Of a stretch of DNA of 64,000 bases, positions 11,802 to 22,834 are shown piece after piece; positions within the stretch are counted from its first letter, which is position 1, and every line of letters begins with the position of its first letter. The notes below the pieces were generated by a model that saw only the letters and a program-made list of their open reading frames with translations, was not told the origin of the DNA and did no database searches. Source of the stretch: Leptodontidium sp. MPI-SDFR-AT-0119 (lineage: Eukaryota > Ascomycota > Leotiomycetes > Helotiales > Leptodontidiaceae); the NCBI GenBank assembly GCA_020726505.1, contig JAHLEZ010000008.1, positions 1,674,001 to 1,738,000 of the forward strand, read 5' to 3'. The position numbers and the translations under genes were made by a program.

Positions 11802-12440
11802 ATGGATCCCAACCTCTCCTCCCTCCTAAAATGGAGCGTCGAAAACACCTCCTCGGCCACACCCCCCACAGACACAGACAGCACATCCACCCCCTCCCGC
11901 CCCATCAACCCCGACGCCCTGAACGCCCTCTTCGGCGGCCCCAGCGACGCCGACCTCCTCAAAATGTCCATGTCCGCGATCCTCTCGACGGACCCCTCAA
12001 TAACCCTCTCGGACAAACTAATCGCCTTCGACAACTTCGAGCAACTAATCGAGAACCTCGACAACGCCAACAACCTGGAGCCGCTCTCCCTCTGGACCCC
12101 GCTCTTAAGCTGCTTGAAGCACGAGGAGAGCGAGATCCGCAAGATGGCCGCGTGGTGCGTGGGGACCGCCGTGCAGAATAATGAGAAGAGCCAGGAGAGG
12201 CTGTTGGCTATGAATGGGATCCCGGCGCTGGTGGAACTGGCTAGGGGGGAGGACCAGGAGGAGAGTGTGAGGAGGAAGGCGGTTTATGCTTTGAGTAGTG
12301 CGAGTAGGAATTACCAGCCTGCTATGGATGTGCTGACGGGGGAATTGGGGGGTGAGAAGGTTGATGCGGCGGATATGGATGCGGTTGATGTTTTGATTGG
12401 GGGGTTGAGGGAGGCTGCTAAGAAGGGTGGGAAGGCTTAG
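11802..12440 (+). CDS. fes1: Hsp70 nucleotide exchange factor Fes1
   Basis: An intronless frame of 212 residues. Fes1 (HspBP1 family) is an armadillo-type cytosolic protein that releases ADP from Hsp70 and helps target misfolded proteins for degradation. The N-terminus MDPNLSSLLKWSVENT matches the Fes1 N-terminal helix, which always contains the LLKWSVEN-type motif. The body consists of armadillo-like helical repeats, for example LLSCLKHEESEIRKMAAWCV followed by GTAVQNNEKSQERLL. The C-terminus is short and Lys/Gly-rich (AAKKGGKA). Length is somewhat shorter than yeast Fes1 but usual for filamentous fungi. Codon use shifts from C-rich wobble bases in the first half to G-rich in the second, with no effect on the frame. 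Confident call. Confidence 0.93.
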   Translation: MDPNLSSLLKWSVENTSSATPPTDTDSTSTPSRPINPDALNALFGGPSDADLLKMSMSAILSTDPSITLSDKLIAFDNFEQLIENLDNANNLEPLSLWTPLLSCLKHEESEIRKMAAWCVGTAVQNNEKSQERLLAMNGIPALVELARGEDQEESVRRKAVYALSSASRNYQPAMDVLTGELGGEKVDAADMDAVDVLIGGLREAAKKGGKA

Positions 12441-12935
12441 GTTTGGGGTTTGAGGAATGGGGACTTGCGTACATTTGATGGCGTTTGGAGTTGGTGGCTG
12501 AGAGGGAATGGAATGGTTGTATATTGCAGCTGGAGATAATGCAGCTGCTGGGCTATAGAAATACGAATATCGACGCCCAAGGGCTGGGAATGACTTCGGG
12601 ATATTTCGGCTATTTGACTTCAGAGTCATAAAATTGGCTGGCAAGCTGAGTTACTGAGCTCTAGATACCCCAAATAAAAGCATCTAAATGATTGCATCTC
12701 AACAATTGAGCAGAGTTATTACAATCGACTGGCTATATACTGAGCTGCTTTGCTCTACACCCTAAATGAAAGCGTCTATAAGGCTACATACAATTCAACG
12801 ATTGACTTCTCACTTCTTCTTAGACTGTGCTGTGATGCGAAATGAAGTGCGGCGTACAATATGTTGATTTACAACTAGTATACATGGTGTACAGTCTACC
12901 TATCCGCACCTCTCCAACTCCTCCCAAATGCCCCC
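12441..12935. other. Intergenic between convergent fes1 and mrpl7
   Basis: About 500 bp, AT-rich, presumably two facing 3' UTRs. Two similar short segments (CTCTAGATACCCCAAATAAAAGC near 12659 and CTCTACACCCTAAATGAAAGC near 12753) suggest a small diverged local duplication. No gene is seen. Confidence 0.55.
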
Positions 12936-14153
12936 TTAATCTATCAACTTTCCATAAAATGGCACGCCCATAGCAGTCAGAAGTAATCTGGCGTGTCTAT
13001 CCGAAGTAGCTGATGTCTTGACCGTTACGTGAAATCCAGGAATGAGCTTTGGTGGGTACATCTGCAATTCGTCAGCATATAAAGTCTGTAAGACATAGGT
13101 TCTGCTTACATCATAGTTGATCTCAACTTCCGGGAACAGAATTGCTCCCTCTCTGTTAAATCCCCAAGAGATATTTCCGCTACTGTCACCAGTAGTTCCT
13201 ATACCCAATTAGCCAAATCCAAAAGCTCAAGAACCATAATGACTTACCCTTTACGCCCGGCCAATCCTTGATCCTGGGAAACACCAGATTTATACACTTA
13301 TCCACAAACTCATACGCCTGGTCTCCACGCATCGTACAAGTCAAAGAAACCGCCATATTCTCACGAATGCCAAACTGGGAAACGCTGTGTTTGGCCTTGT
13401 GAACCAACGGCTGCACACCCGTGATGGACTGCAGCATCATACCGGCTATATGCAGATGCGAGATATCGTCAATGGCACCCTTGACCATGGTGTGTACTGT
13501 GACCTCCTCGATCTTCGGGATGTTGCGGAAATTGATATCCTTCTCTATGATGCGCAACTTCTCTCCTGGACCTCGAGGACCACGCTTCGGTCTGCCTTTA
13601 TGATATGGAGAGCTGTCGTCCCATGTCCGCAATCGGTCTGCTTTGGGCACTTTGACTGTTCCTGGTGGTGTGTGGACGTAGGCCATTGTCATGAGATCTG
13701 GGGCGATCATCGCTTGATAGGTCTGCTCGAATCGGCTGTTGTTGAAGGGGCCTGGCACGAATTCTCTAGAGGAAGGATCGGATTTGGGAGGCGGTTGGTG
13801 GGGATGTAGTGGTCCTCGATAGTATCTTGGGGATTTGAATTGGTAGCTGTGAAGTGTGTTAGCAAATATCTGGCGATCTCTGCGCCATCGACAACATACC
13901 GACTGGCAGGAAGCTGCGTCCTTCTCCCCTGAGCTCTCTTTATGGGATCATAGCTCTTTACTTTCTCATCCACAGCTCCATTGAAGAAGAGTGAGGACTG
14001 GGACTCCAGGTCCTGAAAATCCTCTGATGTCTCCTGTGCCCCTGCTTGTGTTGAGGCAAACCGTCTGCAGCTTCGCGTTAATGAGACCGTCGCTGGTCTG
14101 GCATCTCGTGTCGTCAGCCTCCTTAGAGCAGAAGGCAGCTCTCTCAAAGCCAT
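12936..14153 (-). CDS. mrpl7: Mitochondrial large-subunit ribosomal protein uL5m (MRPL7)
   Basis: Four exons on the minus strand (14153-13900, 13846-13248, 13198-13110, 13061-12936) give 355 residues. It is the mitochondrial relative of bacterial ribosomal protein L5, which binds 5S-type rRNA or its replacement at the central protuberance. The start at 14153 (MALRELPSALRRL) is chosen because an Arg-rich, acid-free presequence of about 34 residues follows, typical for mitochondrial import. An in-frame ATG 81 bp upstream is less likely. The L5 core includes KLRIIEKDINFRNIPKIEEV, HSVSQFGIRENMAVSLT and the C-terminal segment HVTVKTSATSDRHARLLLTA. Exon phases agree at every junction. Its promoter region is shared with the ubiquitin protease gene that starts at 14791. 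Confident on family, good on exon borders. Confidence 0.9.
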
Positions 14154-14790
14154 TGCGATTGTCTGAGGTGTTCCTGGGCGTGCGTCCAAAAATGTCCTGT
14201 CGACGTCTGTACGTGAGGCAGCATCAAATGGCAAGGCAGAAAAATAGTTGTGGTTAGCGGTGATGCATGATTGGCTGCAATGCTTTCCAGGTTCAGACGC
14301 CCAGTCCAGACTAATTACGGCGGGTGACGGCCCATTTGGTGGCAGGGGTTCTGCTCCTGCCCCTGCAACTCGTCCTCATCCATCACTGACTTGCACCACT
14401 GGCAGCTCGCCTCCGTAAACTCGTATCCTTCACCACAACCCGACGCTGTTCTTGGTGGGGTTGAACCACCCATCCTGAAGCCCGCCCGGTCTTCAACAAC
14501 GTTGCTTGCCTACACAAAGTGACGGAATTGAGTGACGAGTCTGTCTTACTCCTCCAATTCTACCGGATACTGGTATGGGCATGGCAGCGCCGTGAACAGT
14601 CTGCAAGACCACACCAAGACTGAGTCCGAGTCCAGGCTTCGAACTCTCCTTCTGTGACCCCGCCAAAGGAGGAAGGACAACGCACCCCACGAAGTTCGAG
14701 CGAACAAGCCGGCGCTCGCGGTGAAAACACAATTGTCCAGCAGACGGCGGAGATCAGACGGCAGTAACACACAATCATACAACCGTGAAC
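14154..14790. other. Divergent promoter region of mrpl7 and the ubiquitin protease
   Basis: About 640 bp with no gene. I see C-rich patches around 14340-14450 but no convincing tRNA: the GGTTGAACC-like string at 14459 is not accompanied by an acceptor stem or an A box. Confidence 0.55.
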
Positions 14791-17666
14791 ATGAATCGTC
14801 TTATGAGTCGGCGCGATAAAGATGGGAGTTCACATCGGCGAGAGAAATCGCGGGACAAGAGCGCCGACAAGAGTGCGGATAGAAAGGTATTGTAGCTGGA
14901 AACCCCGTCTGCTTTTCCCCGTCACTACTGATGCTCATGCTGGAATCAAGCCCCAGCATGCGCCGTCTTTCTCCTCTCTATCCAAAGCCTTTTCGAATTT
15001 AAACGGCAAATCCAGCCCTCTTGCTCGCATTTCACAGGTCAATGTACTGGGAACTGGCGCTGACCTTGGACGTCTTTTCCAATTACAGTCTCGACCTCTC
15101 TCCAGCGATGGGCTCAGCTCTATCTTCAAGACTGATCCGCAGAAGAAAATCGAAAAGGAACATGCAAAGGAACATGCCAGCAAGGTATGTGTTCCGAATG
15201 TTGCGCTGGGATGCTTACTAACAATATGTCCTAGGTTCAAGCAGTCAAGCAGCGATTGAAGCAAGAAGGTCACTCGGATATAAAGGAGGAGCATATCAAT
15301 TTTGCTCTGGCAACCAGCAATGCGGATGGGAGTGTTGAAAAGGCTGTGCAAATGCTGCTTATATTCCAACAGTCGCTCGATGGAGTCATCAAGCCCTATA
15401 GCCCCGACGTTTACATGCGAGGAGCCATAAATCGAAATTCCGTCACTTGCTATATCGACTCGCTGCTTTTCGCCATGTTTGGCAAGCTGAACAGTTTCGA
15501 ACCCATTATACTAAGGGGATTTGAGGATGAACCAAAGCGACGCCTTGCTGCAATTCTACGAGTCTACGTCAACATGCTGAGACAAGGAATACTGATCCAT
15601 ACCGATATTGTATGTTGGAGATTCCCCGTTATGATGGCAAGTACTAACTTCAGCTGCAGACGGAGCAGTTACAAAAGGCACTAGCGGAGTGCGGCTGGCA
15701 GGATGCAATGAGCCCCGATCAGCAAGATGTCTCCGAAGCCTTCAACCAACTTGCAAGCATTCTCGAATTACCATTACTTTCTCTGAAGGTAGATTTGTTC
15801 CATGTAGGCCGAGATGACGATCCAGATGATCACAAGATTATCCAAGAGCGACTACTGGATGTTGCTGTTCCTGATGAACCACCTCCAGGAAAGCCAACCG
15901 TTCGGCTGGAAGATTGTCTAGAAAGCTACTTCAACAATCGCGTGACTGTGATGAGACGACTCGAGCGCTCAAACACAAATTCTTCTCTCAAGCCGTCCAG
16001 CTCACATTACGAGGAGAAAGGCGAAGCATCGGCCTTATCACATATCAACGTCAACGTTAGCGAGCTGAATTGGTCAACGCCCGATACTCCAATCACCCCA
16101 GGTACTCCACTGACTCCCAACCTCAGCCGAGACGGTGGACGAGACCGCGCGACGAGTATCATTCGGCACGTAGTAATTCCAGAAGAGGGTAGTTCATGTG
16201 CTGCAGTTGAGAATACGACGGTTGAGGTTGAGGGTAGCAATGATGTTGATTCTGGGCCAAACCCCAGTGGCTCGTCGATGCGCAAGGGTAGCACAAGGAA
16301 GGAGGTCATGATGCCCGCGTGGCAATTCTTCAATCTAATACGTCCGTTGCCCATTTATATGGATATCTTACCATTTATTTACGTCCCCTCTGAGACACAT
16401 GTACTAATTGGAAATATAGCTTGGTCCACGGACAATCAAACCAAGGACAACGCTGCTGTTGCAGCTCATTTCAGTTCTAAGCCGGTCCTGGGAATATGCC
16501 TCAAGAGATATGGCGTTGTTGACGGCCGACCTGTGCGAAAGAACACTCTGATCGACATCCCCCTGGATATCCGACTACCACATTTCATCAACGACAACGG
16601 CGACGTGGATGAAGATGGCCCATTAATCGGACAGTTCAAACTCTCATTGCAATCAGTTGTATGCCACCGTGGCACCTCGACAAGTATGGGTCATTATATT
16701 TCTTTCATCCGAGGGACAACTCCAATTGTCGATGGTGATTCCCGGTCGAGCAGAAAGCTCAGCGATGCGAATCGACCCCCAAACTATTCGGAAGAGCGTT
16801 GGATCAAGTCTGACGATCTTGCCTGCCCCCGAGTCATAACCGTGGATATCGAAACCGCCCTCAAAAACGAGATGCCATACCTTCTTTTCTACCAAGTCCA
16901 GCCATACGAGAATGTATCGCCTCCACCAGGTCCCGGCCCAGATGTCGAGCCGCCTTCGTATACAGACACAGCATTCGAGGTGAACCTCACAGAGAGTACG
17001 CCGGTAGACAATCAACCAGGATATTTCGATGGTGCCAGAGATGATCCTACCCCCAGTATCAGGGTTTCCACGGATATGGAACGTCCACAAACGCCACGAA
17101 GAAGCATCAATCTCCCAGAAGATCGGTCCGAAATTCGAAGAGGCAGTCTGGCGTTCACAGAAAACAGCATGGCAAGCACTTCTAGCAGTGTGTTGGGTAC
17201 GTCGGCCCCTGTCACCCCTATCGAGGAGACAACTGCCCAAAGAATGTCACGAGCCGCTTCCCGCTTCGCGAAACTGCCCAACAAAAGTCGACCGACAAGT
17301 CAGTCTGGAGAGAGCCGCGTGGAGAATCGCCTCAGTTCCACCTTCTCCCGTTTGAATTTGATGAAGAGTAAGGAGCAACTGAACAACATAGACAACGTAA
17401 AACACTCTATGAGCACTGGAGATGTTGCGTCGGAGCCACGGAAATCCATCACCATCGAGGAGCCTAAATCCGAATTTAAGGGTCACCTCACCGAAAGTAC
17501 TCCGAATATCAATCGTTCGAAGAGCAAGAAGGAGAAGAAGCGAGACAAGAGCAAGGGACCTAGCGAGAAGTTGGATGACGCTCACCAACACGGCCACTCG
17601 CACAAAGACAAGGGGAAGGGTAAGGCCAAAGACGGTGTCCCTGACAGGGAGTGTATCATCATGTAG
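14791..17666 (+). CDS. Ubiquitin-specific protease (UCH/USP fold) with C-terminal CaaX box
   Basis: Proposed exons 14791-14886, 14957-15184, 15235-15609 and 15660-17666 encode about 901 residues. USP enzymes are Cys proteases that remove ubiquitin from proteins. A charged Lys/Arg/Ser N-terminus is followed by a UBA-like segment (about 109-150, AVKQRLKQEGHSDIKEEHI). The catalytic Cys box is NRNSVTCYIDSLLFAMF (Cys about residue 180). A QQDVSEAF box follows, then the His box MGHYISF (about 575). A Ser/Thr/Pro-rich insert splits the catalytic domain. The long disordered C-terminal tail ends in Lys-rich sequence and the tetrapeptide CIIM, a canonical CaaX prenylation signal. A 51-bp in-frame piece at about 15038-15088 could be a further intron (GTCAAT, CTGAC, TTACAG); removing it costs 17 residues. 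The specific orthologue is not assigned. Confidence 0.85.
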
Positions 17667-18844
17667 ATGGCGTTACGTTTTCGCCAATCTGTTTGTATAA
17701 TTATAGGAGGAGTTAACTTTGGCGATCGATGCATTTCATGAGCGGCTGCGAAAGAGGGCATGATGGCATCATTCTACTGGCGTTTTCTTTAGCGATTCGG
17801 GTGCCTGCCTTCGAGCTGGGCCTTTCCTTTTGGCGTCACAGGTCCTTTCTGGAAAGTCGGCTACGATTGCATTTGATTGACTGGCGAATGTTGGCGTTGG
17901 AATTGCGAATTGCTGGTGAGAGATTCCCCCTAGTACTTCGGAGAACGAAGAGCATTGCATTCTCCTATGTATGATTTGGTTAGAGAAGAATAGAGCATTC
18001 GTCATCTTGCCGAAAATCCGCACAACCCTCGACGACAACTTTCATGCCGCGTTCCCAGGTCCTAATTCAACACGGCAAACGCTCTATATATGTATCGTAT
18101 ATCTATAGGTCTAGTGTTTTGCGTTTACCTCTCTACAGTAACCAACTCGTCCCCTTCTATTCCATAATACACTAGTAACACGGTTCTGTAATCAATCGAG
18201 GTCTCCTCCCCGAGCTCCTGCCCCATCTACCCCGTTCTCACCTCCACAAACCTCCAGTTACCCCACAGGCCAAAAGAAAGCCACAGTATTTCTACCCCAC
18301 CTCAGGTAGAAAATTGTAGTCTCAGCCTTTGACCTCGCAAATGTTCGGTATTAGAAAGTTGAGTATATAATTGTACCCTAACCTTGTACATAGGTGGGTC
18401 TAGTGGTTCTGGATTAAATTAATAGAATACTATTTGCTACAAGTAGTAGAACTCTAAAGCTATAGTATTGTATCTACACCTCGGGTGATGACCCCAAAAC
18501 AACATTGATTATAATAAAACAAACTACCGCTACCCCGCTACCCCGCGAGCTAGACGCTGTATTAAGTTTTGGCTTTTACTGTACATAAGATGTTGTGGTT
18601 GGGTGGATATTAGAGGACTTGGGATGTAATGAATAAGAAGGGGCAATTCCGTCAATTTCGTTGGGGTTTCCCGTTTCAGCTTTTTGTTCAGCGTCGAGGG
18701 AAAACTAACTATCTGATCAAGCAACGGGTTCAGTGCACTTCCTTTCCGACCTCTCTCTCCCTCCTCCTATTCATGCACCGAAAATCCATCGATATATTTC
18801 AACACCCAAACCAGAACAGAAATAAATAAGTAAACGAGAAAACC
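17667..18844. other. Intergenic between ubiquitin protease and P450 genes
   Basis: About 1.2 kb without a gene, becoming AT-rich around 18350-18520. It contains a short CTACCCCG direct repeat near 18527-18545. Presumably the protease 3' UTR and the P450 promoter. Confidence 0.55.
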
Positions 18845-20758
18845 ATGGCATTACCTCTCCTCCTCCTTCTAGCTTTTTCTCTCACCCTCTTGCTTTTCTA
18901 CTATCTAACAGCTGCACTTCTATCGCCACTGAGAAGTATCCCCGGTCCGTTCTGGGCGCGGTTCACGAGATGGTGGAAATTCATTGAGATTTATCGTGGG
19001 GAGTTTGAGAAGACGAACATTGAACTACACAGGAGATATGGTGAGTCAAGTATATTCCTTAACTGTGGGAGGAAGTCAAGTAATGAGGTAGCGAGGGAAT
19101 TTGACAGCTGAGATGTATTGATTTTGTCACCTTTAGGTCCCGTGGTTCGCATCTCCCCGAATGAATACAGTATCGACGATCCCGAAGCTACGAAGGAGAT
19201 TTATGGTCTTGGTAGCCATTTCGTGAAGGTATGTTTAAAATTCTGTAAGGTCATATATTGCCATGCCTTTAATATCTCGAAGAGTCCATGGTACATCGCA
19301 AGCGGCAATCCAGACCCTCACGCCACAGCAGACCTATTCACGGATCTCGATCCAAAACGTCACGCCGTAAACAGGAGGAAAGTAGCTTCGCTCTACTCCA
19401 TGACGAACCTAGTGCAGATGGAACCGTTCGTGAATGATTGTACTGGGATACTCGTCAAGAGGTTTACGGAGTTCGCACAGCGGGGTGAAGGGGTGGATAT
19501 GGGGCATTGGTTGCAGTGTTATGCTTTTGATGTAATTGGACATGTCACTGTACGTTATTCTCACTCCTTGAAATACGTTCCCATTCCTAACCGCTCTTCC
19601 TCTCCCCCTCCATTATTCTTTCGGCCTGGTTTGTTTTAGAGTAACGGAGAGCATGGACAGCTAGCAGACCGATTCGGCTTCCTAAACAGCGGCGAAGACA
19701 TCTCAGGCATCATGTCCGCCATAGACGACTACCTCACCTACCTCTCCCTCGTAGGCGTCTTCTCCGAATGGCATACCCAAATCGCCACTTTCCTCTCCCG
19801 CTTCACCAAAGACGACACAGGTGTATCAGCCATCAGTAAATTCACCCAGACCCAACTAACAAAACGCACCTCCTCCTTTCCCCCTTCCAAGCCGTCAAGC
19901 TCCAAGCAAGGAGGAGATTTCCTAACCAAGCTCCTCCAAATGCATGAAAGCGACCCCGAAAAAGTCGATATGAAAGACGTCTTCACTACATGCATGACGA
20001 ATATCGGTGCTGGTTCGGACACGACGTCTATCAGTCTCGGCTCAGTCATCTATCACCTCTGCAAATATCCAGATACGATGCGAGCTCTCCGTAAAGAAAT
20101 CGATACCATGGAGAATGAAGGCAGTATCTCTAAACCAGTGACGTTCGGTGAGACGCAGAAGATGCCTTATTTGCAAGCTGTGCTTAAAGAGGCGCTGAGA
20201 GTACATCCCGCGACGGGATTACCGCTTGGGAGGGTTGTGCCGAAGGGTGGGAAGGTTATTGCTGGATATGTGTTTCCTGAGGGTGTATGTGCTTTGATCG
20301 ATTTTGAGACAAGAAAACGGGCTTGTTTGGCTGACTTCTTATAAAGAGTATCGTGGGTATAAATTCCTGGGTGGCGCACGCGAACACGGACGTTTTTGGG
20401 CAGGACGCACATGTCTTCCGACCTGAGCGCTGGCTTGAAAGTAAAGAGAAATCTGCGGTGCTTGATAAGTATTTCTTTAGCGTACGTCTCACGCTTTCTC
20501 CCCCTTATCTCCTCTTTCCCACTCTCCCACTTTTTGATAAAGAGGTAATTGAGTGATTGACGAGGGGAATAGTTTGGAATGGGTTCGAGGACTTGTATAG
20601 GGAAGAACATCAGTCTCCTCGAGATGGCGAAACTGATCCCACAGCTGGTGAGAAACTTTGATATCGAGCTTGAGCAGCCGGATAGGGAGTGGAGGACTAC
20701 GAATAAGTGGTTTGTGAAGCAGGAGGGGTTCTTTTGTAGGGTTAGAGTGAGGGTGTGA
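18845..20758 (+). CDS. Cytochrome P450 monooxygenase (pisatin demethylase-like group)
   Basis: Exons 18845-19040, 19137-19228, 19283-19549, 19640-20284, 20347-20481 and 20573-20758 give about 506 residues, the normal size of a microsomal fungal P450. P450s insert one oxygen atom into organic substrates using electrons from P450 reductase. Evidence: an N-terminal Leu-rich membrane anchor, a proline hinge (SIPGPFW), the I-helix oxygen motif GAGSDTTS, the K-helix ExxR motif in LKEALRVHP, the FRPERW segment, and the heme-binding loop FGMGSRTCIGKNIS with the Cys thiolate ligand. The stretch SGNPDPHATADLFTDLDPKR resembles the group often annotated as pisatin demethylase or benzoate hydroxylase; the substrate is not predictable. 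All motifs are intact, so it should be functional. It converges on the NmrA-like gene. Confidence 0.9.
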
Positions 20759-21081
20759 CCTTTTTTAAGAAGACGAAGGCTCATCTTGAGAGATGGAGGA
20801 AGCACCAGGGCTGGCTTTGGTTATAGTGATAGATCATAGGTAATCAGGATATTAGCCAGCTTTCAAGTGTTTAGTCGCTAATTACTACCGTCTAGGCAGC
20901 ATTCGGGAGTTAGTTGATCGGTTTATTTCTGTTGACGGGAGCTCGCTCGTTTGACGGCAACATCCTGGTCAACAGTTGCTGTATGACTGATTGAGTTTTT
21001 AAAAATTCCTGGCTCCTGTTCCCGCCTTGCTATCTGATCGAATATTACTGTAAGTCTCAAATACAAAGTCCGCAGCTTACT
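20759..21081. other. Intergenic between convergent P450 and NmrA-like genes
   Basis: About 320 bp of AT-leaning 3' sequence; nothing further seen. Confidence 0.5.
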
Positions 21082-22121
21082 TCACACATTCTTAAACCAC
21101 GGCTCATTAGCCTTAACAAATTCCTCCCACGTAGTCAACTCATCCTTCAGCTGTGCCTGGGTCCATTCCACATCCACTTGTCCAGTTGGTCCAAAGTACA
21201 AGTACTCGTTGATGAGATCAGCAGTCTTCCTCAGCTCAGCTCGCATTTCAGGAGCCATCGCTTCGGATACCATTTCCTCTGGGTCGATCATGGAATACGT
21301 GACAGTCTTGCCCGTGACTTTAGTCCAGCCTTCAACAAGCTGAAGTGGAGTGAGAAACTTGGTGGCACAGGTGAAGTTCTTCCCGTTGTACTTGGTGGGA
21401 TCAAGCAAGATTGGCGCGATGAATTTCCCCGTGTCGGTGATGTCTATCATGGGCAATGTGGCGGTTGGTGCAAAAGTTTGTGAAAGCTTGTATGTCCCAT
21501 CTCCTACCTGACCAAAGATTCAGCTTTAGGAATCGATATGCGAGTCTTAACTTACGGGCTGGGGTCTCATAAAACCAATGTGGTTTTGCATGTACCACCC
21601 AGCCATGAAGAACACACTCATGATAGGTAACGTGCGAACATAGTCTTCAACTTCAGCCTTGCCGTCAAAGTGCTTGAAGGCAGCCTTCCCCTTGCTGATC
21701 TTGGTAACACTAGGAAGTGACGACCAGATCAAGAGTTCTGCACCAGCCACGACTGAGGCATCGGCAATGGCTTTCCCTTGGGCGACCTCGACTTCTTTCA
21801 ATGCCCGTTCCCAGTCTGCTGTAGAATCAGAATCCGACACCGCAAATCAAACCAGCGGGGAGGGAGGAGCTTACAATTCGTCACGCCAAAAACGGCATAC
21901 GACCCTGCGAGCGCTGCAGTAAGGGTGGCAGGCTTGTCCAAATCTGCTTCTACCACTTCCACACCTCGCTCTCTGAGAACCACTGCACTGGGCTTGGACG
22001 TATCTCGAGTGATGCCCCGGATACGATACAATTCGGAGAGCTCGCTGTTTTTGAGAACATAGTTTATGAGTGACCCTCCTTGTTGGCCAGTCGCGCCGAA
22101 AATTGTGAGTAGCTTGCTCAT
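21082..22121 (-). CDS. NmrA-like / atypical short-chain dehydrogenase family protein
   Basis: Exons 22121-21875, 21818-21556 and 21507-21082 on the minus strand give 311 residues, the usual length of NmrA-like proteins. The start MSKLLTIFGATGQQGGSLI carries the Gly-rich dinucleotide-binding motif GATGQQGG at residues 9-16. The family includes redox sensors such as NmrA and HSCARG and isoflavone-reductase-like enzymes. The middle carries a SSLPSVTKISKGK segment where NmrA relatives have the SSLP-type strand end. I cannot tell a regulatory from an enzymatic role; a catalytic Tyr-x3-Lys of classical dehydrogenases is not obvious. It is divergent from the Zn2Cys6 gene (713 bp apart), which makes co-regulation plausible. 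Confidence 0.85.
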
Positions 22122-22834
22122 TTTGGGTAGAATTCCTGTCACCAATGCTTGAGGTGTTGCTGGTTCTTGTAGAGGGCAAAAATCATATTCCGTTTATTGG
22201 CAATCCAATCTTTATATAGCATGGCATTCCACTCCCTTATGAGCAATGAAAGCTTGTGTAACATTATTCTCGTCCTTCCATGAGAGACGCGCGGTAGATG
22301 AAAAAGGAAACCGGAGAGCCCAAAGCAGCAAAACTGAAGATGAATTTACGCTCAGCCCAACCGTGCAACAGCTCCTCTCTCAAAATTTGAGGTTGTTCCG
22401 AGTCCGATGGAATATTCAGGTCTCGTCTCCGCTCTTGGGCATCTACATAACAAACCGACACGAAGGCATGACTTGGAGTGAGAATTATGCCAAGAAGTAC
22501 AACTCTCGCTAAAGGAGAAAAGGGGATTCGGCAATGCAAGAATGATTGTTTGCAGCAAGTCTTTACGCCCTGGCCAATCAGAGAGAGTTTTCGGGAGAGG
22601 TGCAACGACATCTCCTCCACCTTGCTGACGAATTATTCAGCATCGCCCTCAGCACCAACTCCATATACAGTCACCAGGATAGCACGGCCGAAATTCTCTG
22701 CTGGTCTAATGGCGATGACTTACAAATGTGGCGCGGGAAGAGAAGAATATTATCAACGTCCTGGCCGGAGTTGTTGGAGAGCTATAACCCGCGAGCGTAA
22801 AGGAACTTGGAATTTACTGAGATAGGCCTGGGCA
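22122..22834. other. Divergent promoter region, NmrA-like gene and Zn2Cys6 gene
   Basis: About 710 bp without a credible gene. It probably holds the control sites of both genes. I could not pick out a convincing paired CGG site by eye. Confidence 0.5.

Noticed and set aside
14455..14470. GGTTGAACC string as a tRNA B box
   Set aside because: No A box at proper distance and no pairing acceptor stem on either strand.
16653..17240. 195-codon minus-strand frame opposite the ubiquitin protease
   Set aside because: Antisense shadow; the plus strand carries clear family motifs.
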